Below the pieces are notes generated by a model, which saw only the letters and a program-made list of their open reading frames with translations, ran no database searches and had not been told where the DNA came from. 64,000 nt of DNA from Cordylochernes scorpioides (taxonomy: Eukaryota; Arthropoda; Arachnida; Pseudoscorpiones; Chernetidae), in the NCBI GenBank assembly GCA_030710605.1, contig CP092871.1, positions 72,445,171-72,509,170 of the forward strand, given 5' to 3'. Below are positions 33,417 through 45,686 of this stretch, piece after piece. Numbering within the stretch: position 1 is the first letter of the stretch; every line of letters starts with the position of its first letter. Both the position numbers and the translations under genes were made by a program.

Positions 33417-35270
33417 TTTTTCATCTTCTGTTATATTGTATTGGTTATTGAACAAAAGTAAAATTAAACTCTGACTGTGATTTCATTGTTTTTTTGGTAT
33501 TTCTGTCCAGGTACATCCATGTGAGAGTACCATTTTTCATCTTCTCTTAGATTGGATTGGTTATTGAACAAAAGTAAAATTAAACTCTGACTGTGATTTC
33601 ATTGTTTTTTTGGTCTTTTAAAATATAAAGACATCGTACAAAATGTTATTTCTTCGTCACACATTTCGCGGATATAATAAATATATTATTTTCTTTACGC
33701 GAGAGAGTGCACAAACAAACAAAATGAGCTCTTTAAACTCAAGAAATAAAGTCATTAACGCCAAAGATGTTAGACACGTTTAAAATTTATTATATTTATA
33801 ACTATATTTCGCTAGTGTTAGGCAGACAGGCTATATTTTTAATAACCGAAGCGCCTTTTTTAAAAAAAAAAAAAAAGAACTCCATCTATATCTACAAAAA
33901 AGGTAAAAACAGAAGAAATATCGTGACTAGTTATGATTAGCCAAAATGCGACATTTTCTGAATAGTTATGATAACGTAACCCGTCTGAATTCCTCTGCAG
34001 ACGAATCTAATAAGTGTCTAATTTGAAATTCGCAGAAAATCTTTCTCCAATCGTTCGATACATCTTCATTTGAGTCGTCTCCGATTGGTCAGCAGAAATA
34101 ATTGAAGAAATTAGGTACGTGTCATCCATACAGATGCAGTGTGTAGGTCTCAAGACGGTAGCTGCGACGTTTAATAAAGGACCTGTCACATCACTAATAG
34201 CCCTGCTGCCTTCATTACAATAATGGATGGCTTCAACTCAGATGGTACTGTCGTCTTCGGAATTCATCTTACCCCCCTCCAACCCCTTCCTTTCACTTCC
34301 CTTTGATGCCGCTTCTCTGTTCATTTTCTGCCCAGATACACCCCCCGTGTGATACTACCAGTTTTCATCTTCTCTTTGATTGGATTGGTTATTGAACAAA
34401 AGTAAAATTAAATTGGGACTATGATTTCTTCGTTATTGGCCTTTCTGTTCGGGTACATCCCCCGTGTGATACTACCATTTTTCATCTTCTGTTAGATTTG
34501 ATTAGTTATTGAACAAAAGTAAAATGGATTTTTTTCTGTGATTTTTCTTTGTTTTTGGGCCGTTATGTTCAGGTACATCCATGTGATAGTACTATTTTTC
34601 ATCTTCTGTTATATTGTATTGGTTATTGAACAAAAGTAAAATTAAATTCGGACTATGATTTCTTTGTTTTTGACCTTTCTTTCCAGGTACATCATCCATG
34701 TAATAGCACATTTTTTCATCTTCTGTTAGATTGGATTGGTTTCTGAACAAAGTGTCAAGATGAATTCTGACTGAGATTTCTCTGTTTTTGGCCTTTCTGT
34801 CCATGTAATATGGTCTTTTTCTCATTTTCTGTTAGATGGTTGTTCTCTAAAGAAAAATATGATGAAAATTTAATGAGCTTTCATGTTTTTTTTTTTTTTT
34901 TTTTCAAAATTACTCCTACCTTTGATAGACCACTTATCATCTTCTGTGGATGGATATTTATGGATCCCGAAAGCACACACACAAGATGAATATATTACTA
35001 AGATTTTCTGTTCACACAGGTTCTTAATTTTGACAGAACAATTTTAAACCTTTTTTTTTTAGATGAAATTTGTTATAAAGCAAAGCACGATGAAAATTTG
35101 TCTGAGCTTTCTTTATTTTACGATTTTCCGTCCAGTTTCATCCATGTGATAGCACCATTTTTCATTTTCAAATGGATGTTAGTTCTGGAACAAGGTGAAA
35201 GTTTTACAGAGATTTATTTGTTTCAGCTTTTCCATCCATCTATGCGCTAGTTTCCTTTAAATCTTCGCAA
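33417..35270 (+). repeat. Degenerate tandem repeat, about 116-bp unit, interrupted
   Basis: Units contain CATCCATGTGATAGTACCAT, CATCTTCTGTTAGATTG, GAACAAAAGTAAAAT and TTTGGCCTTTCTGTCC. Two near-identical units lie at 33417-33610, then unrelated sequence to about 34320, then six or more increasingly diverged units to about 35270. The ORFs here merely follow the repeat. Confidence 0.75.
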
Positions 35271-35957
35271 ATCAGATAGGTTGATCATGGGAGATTATAC
35301 CGTGATCTGTTGGAGCTAGGATGTAAATATATCTCAGATAAATGTGCAAATAGAGAGCAAGATAAATAGGGAGATTGGCTACTGAAGTAGATGATGCGAA
35401 ACCCTTCCTATTTAAGATCAACGTGCCACGTCAGCAGACGATAGCATCTCCTGCAGCATGGCTTCACCCTAGCGTGGCTGCCGATAAACGTCCCCGGAGT
35501 GTCGTCTGATTCACAATTACTCCCATCGTCTGCTTCCCATTTGGATGATTGGTGATATCATCCCCAGCTGCCGAACATTTTCAAGAGTTCCAGATCCGTT
35601 GAGAGATTTTATCTATTTTTGTTGGATTGGGAAAATTGAACATGCACAAGCTTATTTTACATCCCTATTTCAATGTCCTAAAACAGAATGCTAGCATCGA
35701 TTAAAATCTCAATGAATTCTGCACTTTTTTTTTCTCGAATTTTATAAATATATTTTCATTGATAGCCAACCTGGATAGAATATCTTATCAATATCTTCCG
35801 ATATTTCAACAAGGCCATCTTCTAGAAACCTCTCTCTCGAAATTTTCCATCCACTGATGTGGAATGAGAACCAAGTCTTTTTTAACAAGTAATTGGTGAT
35901 ATAGCACACCATCTGTTATGTAAATCAGAAACTATTATAGACACGTATGATTCTTTT

Positions 35958-36057
35958 NNNNNNNNNNNNNNNNNNNNNNNNNNNNNNNNNNNNNNNNNNN
36001 NNNNNNNNNNNNNNNNNNNNNNNNNNNNNNNNNNNNNNNNNNNNNNNNNNNNNNNNN
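35958..36057. other. Assembly gap (100 N)
   Basis: Exactly 100 N; size and content of the missing DNA are unknown. Confidence 0.98.
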
Positions 36058-36361
36058 TAAATAGATACATATCAAAATGAACATTCTGTTAATTAAAAAA
36101 TATATTGTTTTGTTGGAATATGATCAGTAGGAACTAGGAATCACATCTAGGGATATTATTCTTCCAGAGAGTTTTTTTACCAGCATTTTTCAATGTCTTC
36201 ATGTAGTTCTACAGGGTTCTATTAGGTGATGTGTTGTGTATTATGAGTGAACAATCCTGTCAAAGGACATGAAGGTATCTTGAGCTAGGCTATTAAAATA
36301 TCCACACGAAACTTAACCCGGGTCATTATATTTTCCTCTACTGATGACAGTAGAAATTAAG

Positions 36362-36425
36362 AAAATACATCTCTTGATCGCGTGCAACTAAACTGAACAG
36401 TTTCACGACCAGGAGATGTATTTTT
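36362..36425. mobile_element. Small hairpin MITE (family M2), deleted copy
   Basis: Two arms of about 30 bp (TACATCTCTTGATCGCGTGC and its approximate complement ending CCAGGAGATGTA) fold almost completely. A larger member is at 50591-50702 and a half copy at 47261-47327. Confidence 0.65.
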
Positions 36426-37096
36426 CTTCCTTTTCCCACCTGATCTCCCATTACAATATCACTTTGGGGTTATTTTATAGATAATATCAATGTTTCTCTT
36501 ATTTATCTAAGTTTTTAAAGCGACTTTTAAGACTACCAGCTCATCTACGGGCCTGTAGACGAAAATGAGACATTATATAGAGAGAAAACGAAATATTTTT
36601 GACAATTATATAGGCCTAGTATTGAAGGGTATCGTATGCTTTAATATTACTACTAAATTTACATCATTAAAATTTATATATTTTTTTACCTTTAAGAATT
36701 AGAAAAATTTTATATTTTAAGGAGGAAACGAAAAGCTGAAAAGAAGTTAAAAATAAATAAAAATTATAGTCATAAATGAAAAGAAATTGCATAAGTTCAG
36801 GTTTTTCGGTCATCAGGGAGCCATTAAAATACAATCTAGTTGTTCTGTAAACTGACATACTGGGTCAGTAAATCCACACCTCTGTGTGTTGAATGTGTTG
36901 ATACAGTTGCCAGGATGAGTCTCTGATATTTATTGGGGACAACGCTAATATATTTCCCCGCGTGCACCATTCGCTTTATGCGATCTCACCACGCTACAAT
37001 CTACCATTGTATATATAAGGTCTAAGTATATATAGATTACCTTGTAGCCATCAGCAAAATATTCAGTTGCACGCGATTCGAAGTTTAATTATAATA

Positions 37097-37300
37097 GAAA
37101 CACATACAGCTTTATTAAGACCATCGGTCTTATACAAATTGACTACAGGAAGAAATCATAAATGGAGCTTCTATAGTTCAGGCAGCGCAGAGCCCAACAG
37201 CCTCCAGGTCCGACACATGTCCACTGCCACACCGTGCATAGGTCAGCAGAAGTCCTCCGCGTCGTTGAGGACGATCACGTCGCTCGCGCCAGGGGATTCC
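37097..37300 (-). mobile_element. LINE 3' end with possible coding remnant
   Basis: The minus strand ends with hairpin AAGACC-GAT-GGTCTT, AATAAAG and TG repeats, and shares about 150 bp with 4101-4246. Going upstream (above about 37240) the minus strand becomes GC-rich and could hold the tail of a reverse-transcriptase ORF ending at a stop near 37248, but the open stretch is only about 30 codons, so this is uncertain. Confidence 0.6.
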
Positions 37301-38155
37301 AGCAGGCCAAGCTCGAAGCTGCGTCGTCGGACGCCGACTACCCATCACTGCTCCATCTCGGGCGCGCGCGCTCTCAGGAGATGCATCGCAAAATCCGCTT
37401 CATCTTCCATCAGCGTACTTTGTGCGACTCCTATGCCGCATCTGAGTTAATCCGAGGAGCGAGGAACTCCATCATCCTCGAAGCGGACGACCGCCTACAC
37501 CGCTTCGAGATTTCCGCGCCAGAGATCGCCACCGCCATCCGCTCGGAAGAGCCCCCGGGTGCGAGGACCTACCCTGCGAGTTCCTCATAATGTACGAAAA
37601 CTTCTATCCCCGTAGGAGAGTTAACTTCCGCCGTGCACGCTGCTCCGCTTCCTCAATGATATCCCCGTAGGAGAGTTAACTTCCGCCGTGCACGCTGCTC
37701 TGCTTCCTCAATGATATCCCCGTAGGAGAGCTAACTTCCGCCATGCACGCTGCTCTGCTTCCTCAATGATATCCCCGTAGGAGAGCTAACTTCCGCCGTG
37801 CACGCTGCTCCGCTTCCTCAATAATATCCTCGTAGGAGAGCTAACTTCCGCCGTGCACGCAGCTCCGCTTCCTCAATGATATCCCCGTAGGAGAGCTAAC
37901 TTCCGCCGTGCACGCTGCTCCGCTTCCTCAATGATATCCCTGTAGGAGAGCTAACTTCCGCCGTGCTCGCTGCTCCGCTTCCTCAATGACATCCCCGTAG
38001 GAGAGCTAACTTCCGCCGTGCACGCTGCTCCGCTTCCTCAATGACATCCCCGTAGGAGAGCTAACTTCCGCCGTGCACGCTGCTCCGCTTCCTCAATGAC
38101 ATCCCCGTAGGAGAGCTAACTTCCGCCGTGCTCGCTGCTCCGCTTCCTCGATGAC
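37300..38155. repeat. GC-rich segment and 55-bp minisatellite
   Basis: 37300-37600 is markedly GC-rich; ORFs of 118 and 127 codons overlap on the plus strand without a recognisable domain. From 37603 a 55-bp unit (CGTAGGAGAGCTAACTTCCG, then CCGTGCACGCTGCTCCGCTT) repeats ten times; CGTAGGAGAG occurs at 37611, 37666, 37721, 37776 and every 55 bp to 38106. Units differ by only a few bases. Confidence 0.85.
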
Positions 38156-38159
38156 AAAA

Positions 38160-39804
38160 ATGAAGACACAATCGCCCTCTATTTCTTCCCACTCAACTAC
38201 TTTGTCAACCTGTCTCACACATTAGGTCCTCTCTTTATATTTATTTTGGTTGATTCTTTTTGCGTAGTTCTTGCTCCATCCCCGTCATTTAATAGATAAA
38301 TATGTCCTCACTTATTTTTCTAGATTTAATTCATTTTGTCTCCTCTCTAATTGTAAATACGCTGCTGTATCACCTCATAAGCATAAATAAATAAATAAAA
38401 TAGATAAATTTAATAATATATATATTAGCCTTTCTCACACACAGGGCTATAGTAGCATATGTTCGAGTTACAGTAGTGCTTTTATTATTATTTTTTTTCA
38501 TTTGCATCTTTTTACATTTTTTTTTTTCAAATTGATATGATCAAAGATAGTAACAAAGTGTTGTTACCGCGAAGTATTCTAAACACTAGAGATATTTATT
38601 ACTCGGGCCTTTTCTCTCTCTAAGAACTATATCAGTTCTAAATTTATGACAATACATTACAGATTTTTTGTTGTTTACTCTGTTTCATTGATGATTTAAA
38701 CTTATTTTTCAATCATTTGTGGGCCTTAAACTCTATGAAAGGTTTTCACTGCGCGGTTCCAACTATGAAAAATGAACTTATCACAAACTCGGGTGAATGT
38801 TCAATCTGACAAGTCCTGGAAGAAGTCGGATGCATATCTTATAATCTCAAAAATGTTTGTTGAAATATATCAAAATTTCAATACTATCCTAGTATCTGAT
38901 TTGAGAGTACAATGTCAAATGAACAGTTCTAGTTTAAGCCAAATGGTTTCCAGTAAAGAAGAATATATAAATTTTAACAAGTTCTGTAGACTCTATCTCA
39001 AATGCCGTGGACTTGAATTACATTAAGAATTGAAATTTCTAGTTTTAATTAGTATATTTGTGCCACTGGTTTAGTGGTTGTAATTCTAAATATATATTGG
39101 ACTTTTGATGATATGTATGTAAATAATCTTTGTTTCTTGTATAATTTATTGTTCTAAAATGTAAATTTGAATAACTTTCACTCTCTCTCTCTCTAAAATT
39201 ATAAATAATTTGTATATATATATTTAAAAACTATGTACATAAAATAGTTTAAACATTTACATGCAAATATCCACATAGGATATAGCGTGTGTTTTGTAAT
39301 AAATAAATAAAAAAAATAAATCCTAAGGAAAGGTTTGTCAAAAAGTGCTTCAAAATTAAATATATATTGATGGAAAGTATACAACATGAAACATCTAGGA
39401 ATTTTCCACCACTCACAATGACAACGGTATAATTATCAATTCTCCACTATTCGTTGTTTATTCTTCGTTTAAGACCAAGCGTCAAGAAATTAGATATTTC
39501 AAGTATTAAATAATATACTTGATATTAAAAACTCTATTATTTTAAATCTTTCGTTTTTTGAAGCCATCTTTGATTTAATGGTGGTTCATTAGTGGTTTCC
39601 AATGTCCACAATGTCAGACTCTGAGGTGGTGAGATAGTGGTTCCCTTATATCCTATAGAAACATGTCTATGTGTGTGGGTGGTACATTTCAGCTCGAAAA
39701 CTGCTATGAGTTGTGACTAGATTTGTTTTAGAAGTTGTTACTTGAAAACTGTCAAATTTTATCTATTATAATCTGGTAATCAGCCTCAAATATTATAATG
39801 CATA
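38160..39804. other. Non-coding DNA, nothing recognised
   Basis: AT-rich. An 84-codon ORF at 38772-39026 has no recognisable domain and is probably chance. A short (CT)n tract lies at about 39180-39195. Confidence 0.45.
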
Positions 39805-39806
39805 TA

Positions 39807-40720
39807 CACTCATAGACAAAACTTAAAGAAGTTGTACCTTTTAGTATGTATATCGGGATTCAGACAATAACTCTGAAAGATATTACAGTGACCTTTATTG
39901 AAGACACACGAGATAACCAATATACACTCATAGACAAAACTTAGAGAAGTTGTACCTTTTAGTATGTATTTCGGGATTCAGACAATAAATCTGAAATATA
40001 TTACAGTGACCTTTATTGAAGACACACGAGATAACCAATATACACTCGTGGACAAAACTTAAGGAAGTTGTACCTTTAAGCATATATATCGGGATTGAGA
40101 CAATAACTCTGTAAGATATTACAGTGACCTTTATTGAAGACACACGAGATAACCAATATACACTCATAGACAAAACTTAAAGAAGTTGTACCTTTTAGTA
40201 TGTATATCGGGATTCAGACAATAACTCTGAAAGATATTACAGTGACCTTTATTGAAGACACACGAGATAACCAATATACACTCATAGACAAAACTTAGAG
40301 AAGTTGTACCTTTTAGTATGTATATCGGGATTCAGACAATAACTCTGAAAGATATTACAGTGACCTTTATTGAAGACACTCGAGATAACCAATATACACT
40401 CATAGACAAAACTTAGAGAAGTTGTACCTTTTAGTATATATATCGGGATTCAGAAAATAAATCTGAAATATATTACAGTGACCTTTATTGAAGACACACG
40501 AGATAACCAATATACACTCGTGGACAAAACTTAAGGAAGTTGTACCTTTAAGCATATATATCGGGATTGAGACAATAACTCTGTAAGATATTATAGTGAC
40601 CTTTATTGAAGACACACGATATAACCAAGTGTGAACAAAATTGACATTGTCTCCTTAAAAAAAAATAGACTAACGGCGACATCAAAGACATTCCACTTAT
40701 ACACATTTTTTCCATGAGTG
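39807..40720 (+). mobile_element. MITE family M1, copy 4, with seven-fold tandem left end
   Basis: Starts CACTCATAGACAAAACTTA with TA before it and ends ...CCATGAGTG with TA after it. The left 118 bp occur seven times in exact register (starts 39807, 39925, 40043, 40161, 40279, 40397, 40515); the last unit continues into the normal right half. Each unit again begins with TA and the terminal sequence. Confidence 0.88.
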
Positions 40721-41013
40721 TATATATATCTAAGGGTAAATATATATCGGGTCTTCCATGGTGTTTTGAGTTCAATAGACAACGAATAGTATTTTGTGTC
40801 TATTTTGATGGGAGTAATACATTTTTATTTTATAATAACGTTTTATTAGTTTTTCTTAAAGAAAGTTTTATAGTTTCATTGTGACCTTTTTGCGTATATA
40901 AATAAATATATTTATTTATAAAAATATAGAGGGCTATGAAAAGCAGGAGAGAACCAATCAGCGGGTAAATTAACCGGACATCGCAATAGGGAATTAAGGT
41001 TTTCATTATTAAA

Positions 41014-42927
41014 CTAGACGAATGGCCCGGGCAACGCCCGGGGTTTACCCGAGTGCGAATATATTTTAAACACGTTGTCTTGGGTGGTCGCTATAGACAG
41101 GGTGGTCTGTATAGACAGGTGTATGTATCACACAGCTGATAACAGGGTTGCCTGAAGTGACCGCTATAGACAGGGTGGTCTGTATAGACAGGTGATTGTA
41201 TCACACAGCTGATAACAGGGTTGCCTAAAGTGACCGCTATAGACAGGGTGGTCTGTATAGACAGGTGGATGTATCACACAGCTGATAACAGGGTTGTCTA
41301 GAGTGGCCGCTATAGACAGGTGTATGTATCACACAGCCGATAACAGGGTTGTCTAGGGTGGCCGCTATAGACAGGGTGGTCTGTATAGACAGGTGTATGT
41401 ATCACACTGCTGATAACAGGGTTGTCTAGAGTGGTCGCTATAGACAGGGTGGTCTGTATAGACAGGTGTATGTAACACACTGATGATAACAGGGTGGTCT
41501 GTATAGACAGGTGGATGTATCACACAGCTGATAACAGGGTTGTCTAGAGTGGTCGCTATAGACAGGGTGGTCTGTATAGACAGGTGGATGTAACACACTG
41601 CTGATAACAGGGTTGTCTAGAGTGGCCGCTATAGACAGGTGTATGTATCACACTGCTGATAACAGGGTTGCCTAAAGTGACCGCTATAGACAGGGTGGTC
41701 TGTATAGACAGGTGTATGTAACACACTGATGATAACAGGGTGGTCTGTATAGACAGGTGGATGTATCACACAGCTGATAACAGGGTTGTCTAGAGTGGTC
41801 GCTATAGACAGGGTGGTCTGTATAGACAGGTGGATGTAACACACTGCTGATAACAGGGTTGTCTAGAGTGGCCGCTATAGACAGGTGTATGTATCACACA
41901 GCCGATAACAGGGTTGTCTAGGGTGGCCGCTATAGACAGGGTGGTCTGTATAGACAGGTGTATGTATCACACTGCTGATAACAGGGTTGCCTGAAGTGCC
42001 CGCTATAGACAGGGTGGTCTGTATAGACAGGTGTATGTATCACACTGCTGATAACAGGGTTGCCTAAAGTGACCGCTATAGACAGGTGTATGTATCACAC
42101 AGCTGATAACAGGGTTATCTGGAATGGCCGCTATATACAGGGTGGTCTGTATAGACAGGTGTATGTATCACACTGCTGATAACAGGGTTGCCTAAAGTGA
42201 CCGCTATAGACAGGGTGGTCTGTATAGACAGGTGGATGTATCACACAGCTGATAACAGGGATGTCTAGAGTGGCCGCTATAGACAGGTGTATGTATCACA
42301 CAGCTGATAACAGGGTTATCTGGAATGGCCGCTATATACAGGGTGGTCTGTATAGACAGGTGTATGTATCACACAGCCGATAACAGGGTTGTCTAGAGTG
42401 GCCGCTATAGACAGGGTGGTCTGTATAGACAGGTGTATTATCACACTGCTGATAACAGGGTTGCCTAAGGTGCCGCTATAGACAGGGTGGTCTGTATAGA
42501 CAGGTGAATGTAACACACTAATGATAACAGGGTTGCCTAAGGTGACCGCTATAGACAGGGTGGTCTGTATAGACAGGTGGATGTATCACACAGCTGATAA
42601 CAGGGTTGTCTAGAATGGCCGCTATATACAGGGTGGTCTGTATAGACAGGTGGATGTATCACACAGCTGATAACAGGGGTGTCTAGAGTGGCCGCTATAG
42701 ACAGGATGACCTGTATAGACAGGTGGATGTAACACACTGCTGATAACAGGGTTGTCTAGAATGGCCGCTATAGACAGGTGGATGTAACACACTGCTGATA
42801 ACAGGGTTGTCTAGAGGGGGGCAGGGAGGACACGTGTTCCCTGGCAGCCAATGGGCGCGCATTCTATCCGTGAGCTTCAGACTTACAGACAAACAGACAG
42901 ACAGAATAAGGCAATTATATAAGTAGA
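41014..42927 (-). mobile_element. Non-autonomous Helitron filled with minisatellite
   Basis: Read on the minus strand it begins TCTACTTATATAATTGCC (5' TC, preceded by A) and ends with a hairpin (ACCCCGGGC-type stem with GTT loop), a short spacer, CTAG and then T. These are diagnostic Helitron termini and an A/T insertion site. About 1.7 of its 1.9 kb is tandem repeat. No Rep/helicase ORF. Confidence 0.85.
41083..42815. repeat. Minisatellite, 73-bp and 55-bp units
   Basis: About 25 units built from CGCTATAGACAGGGTGGTCT, GTATAGACAGGTG, GTATCACACAGCTGATAACA and GGGTTGTCTAGAGTGGC. Full units are about 73 bp; shorter ones lack an 18-bp block because TATAGACAGG occurs twice inside the unit. The ORFs on the minus strand are periodic and unlikely to be genes. 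Confidence 0.92.
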
Positions 42928-43575
42928 TTAAGGATGATTTAATTTGTTTCTAGAATATATTATAATAACTGAATTCTTATTACTAAATGACACAGGGAAA
43001 TATAAATTGACCTAATTAATAGAAGAAACCAATTTATGAAGTTATTTAATTAACAAAATTCGACAGTTGATTGTACAATGCAGGACTTTTATAAATATTG
43101 ATAAAATTGGGGGTATAGCCCGGGTCCCACAAATATTGTTTTAACAAATGTTTATTATCATACAGAGTGTGTGTAGCATTTTAATTGGAAGTGTTAATTT
43201 GTCAGCCTATAAAACCAATAAAACTTTGTATATTTTTTTCTCTCCAAGAGAGAGCCCCGCATTCATGTCAAATGTAACAGTACAAGTAAATACAGTGTAT
43301 CGGAAAAAAATAATCGGGAATACGAATTTCTAACAGCCATCATCGTTTCTACGCGAGCCTGAAGGGGCCTAAAAGATTAAGTAGACTTTCTTGCGCTGCT
43401 GAAAATAGCTATTTATGGTGTCAAGAAATAGTTTTAACGAGAGGACGACAAAGAGGGAATGACTGCATGGGTAAAACACTAAAGTTGACCAAACAGGATA
43501 AGAGGCGAAGAATTTGTCAAAAAGAAGATTAATGGAAACCTTGGGAAAGATCATGAGATTCATAGCCAATTGTCC

Positions 43576-44600
43576 CTATGACAATTTTCAAAACTATCCG
43601 TGAGAACCTTGGTTTCAATTCCTATGCCCTTCGGAAAGGCCAGCTGCTGAATGGGAATATGAAGGATGACAGAAAAGGAAAGGCTGCTGCCATCCTCAAC
43701 AGCACGAAACCTGACTCTTGTTGCAGGTCGAGGTTCATCTCTGATTAAAAGAACTTTGTCCAGGATCAAAAAGTAAATTCCAGGAATGATCGCTGGCTCT
43801 GTATATCGCTGGTACCTGCCGTGATGCTCACGTGATTCCCTGCCTCCGTGATGGCAATGAAGGCGATGTCATGTCTTCCCACTGCGTTGAGAAGGGCCTT
43901 AGGAGGAACGCTGACACTTACATTAATGTCCTGGAGACTGTTGTGAAACCTTGGATGGACATGGTAGTCGCATGAAAGAATGATGTCCTCCAACAGTACT
44001 CAACTCCTGCTCACAAAAGATACATCTTTTTCTTTCTTATCTCCACTCAATCATATTAGGGTATCAAGCTTGTAAAGCTTGAGATCATGACTGGGTGAAG
44101 TAGAATGCGACTGCCTTTGTCATTAAGACTGGGAGCACTAGTCAGTAGCAGGCCGACTTATCTCTAAAAGAAATGGCCGCCTCTGACATGAGGAACAGAC
44201 GCTATGTGCAGCTGCTTCTAACATGGAGTACAAACGCTGCTCATCCTGTATCCCTGGATTAGGAGCCCTTACAGGGTACTATCTGCCGGGCCAGCTGAGC
44301 CCAGGTTTTTTAGAGAGCTTGTTACTGCTCCCCCTCCTCTTTTTTCATCCGGGCTTGGGACCGGCAAAGGCGGAGTTACTGATATCCTGATATTTGGGGC
44401 ACCCTAACTCTCCAGACTACAACCCCCTCAACTACAATGTATTGTTGAGCGAGATGTCAACAAACTCCCCACAACACCATCCAGTCTGTCAAGAAAGCAG
44501 TTCATACGGTAATGAACCCATATGGACAAGGTCATCGTCGCCAAGGCCTGTGCTTCATTTCACACTCGCCTCGAGACTGTTGTAGCAAATAATGCAAACA
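43576..44600 (+). pseudogene. Dead mariner-type transposase
   Basis: Scattered over frames are pieces typical of mariner/maT transposases: an HTH-side segment (TIRENLG...), a catalytic-region stretch with ISD, a stop, then KNFVQDQ and NSRNDRWL, later ADTYINVLETVVKPWMD, QQYSTPAHK and NSPDYNPLNYN. The first acidic position after ISD is a stop codon, the second D reads Y, and the final D region reads N. About 350 bp of unrelated sequence interrupts it at roughly 44040-44390. Terminal repeats not found. Confidence 0.75.
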
Positions 44601-45370
44601 ACATTGCGTATATCTAAACCATTTCATATTTACCACAACTGTGTCAATTATAACATTTCAATATATTGATTCATAGCTGAAATACATTTCTTTCCAAATC
44701 CAATTATAGTTTTCCATATTTTCCTACACTAGACTCTAAAGTCATATTTTCTAACTATACTTATATACCCATTATAATTCAAAGTTGTAAAGTTTCAGTT
44801 AACATCTCCTTCCCCGAGGATACACTAAACTGTACATAGCGTACCAAAACTCACAGTAGTTCTACACAATCTAACACACCCATATTTTATATTTATTAAA
44901 CATCACTGTTATATATTTTTAATATATAAATTTGTTTTGAAAATATAGATCAATCCATATTTAAAACATTAGATAATAAAAAAGGCATATATTGGATTGA
45001 ATAAAAGATTTACTTTCCAATATTTAAGTTGGCTGAACGCCAACTTTTATCAAGGCATTACATTTTGTATACACAAACTCAGCGCCGCATAGTGTTGTAA
45101 TATCACAGTTGAAATATAGGTTTGTGTGTGATCATTACTATTTTTACAACGTTTTTTATCATTGTGAAATTATATTTATTTATTCAGTTAACCCATTTTC
45201 TTTCAGCGTCATCATCAAATTGCTTTGTTTTTAAAAGCCACATACCACTTTTAATATATTTCAAAAATAAATATCGCAAGTTTAAGTATTTTAAAATATT
45301 TTATTAACTTAAGTATATTATCCAATGAATTCTTTGTCATATAGATTAGGCCTTTCTCGACCTTTGTCTA

Positions 45371-45686
45371 TGTTATTATTATTATTCTCCCTAGTACACG
45401 TGGTACAGGCCATGATAATCATGGTGGGTAGTTAGCGACTGCTTTTACTGTAAGTACACCACATGTCTGTACATGTGAAAAGCAGTTCGACTTTGCACTT
45501 ACAAATGTTCCAGAGCCCCGTTTGGTTACCTGCACTCACTGGTGGGGTTGGACTTTTGCAAGAATCGGGGGCCATTGGAGCTTTTTTTTTTTTTTATATT
45601 AGAAAAAAAGTGTCCAATGCGGGAATCGAACCCGGGTCGTAGGGGTCGAAAACCAACGGTTTAAACCATCCTTCCAGCGACCCCCT
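45371..45686 (-). mobile_element. tRNA-derived SINE, copy 1
   Basis: On the minus strand the head is tRNA-like (GGGTTCGATTCCCGC B box, anticodon-like TTTTCGA). A poly-A-interrupted body follows, ending near CCATGATTATCATGG and GTACCACGTGTAC with an (AAT)n tail. The 10-bp duplication CCTTTGTCTA flanks it at 45361-45370 and 45687-45696. Confidence 0.85.

Noticed and set aside
34592..34825. ORF with repeated YYMD/TEDEK words
   Set aside because: Translation of the 116-bp degenerate tandem repeat; frame is not maintained between units.
37234..37590. 118-codon plus-strand ORF in the GC-rich island
   Set aside because: Overlaps another ORF of similar length, has no domain, and GC-rich DNA has few stop codons.
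41365..42892. Minus-strand ORFs in the 73-bp minisatellite
   Set aside because: Periodic translation of simple repeats without constraint; unit lengths of 73 and 55 are not multiples of three.
45600..45686. Genuine tRNA genes at 45.6 and 47.7 kb (minus)
   Set aside because: B box is good but the D and acceptor stems do not pair and the sequence continues into a repeated body with target duplications: SINE heads.
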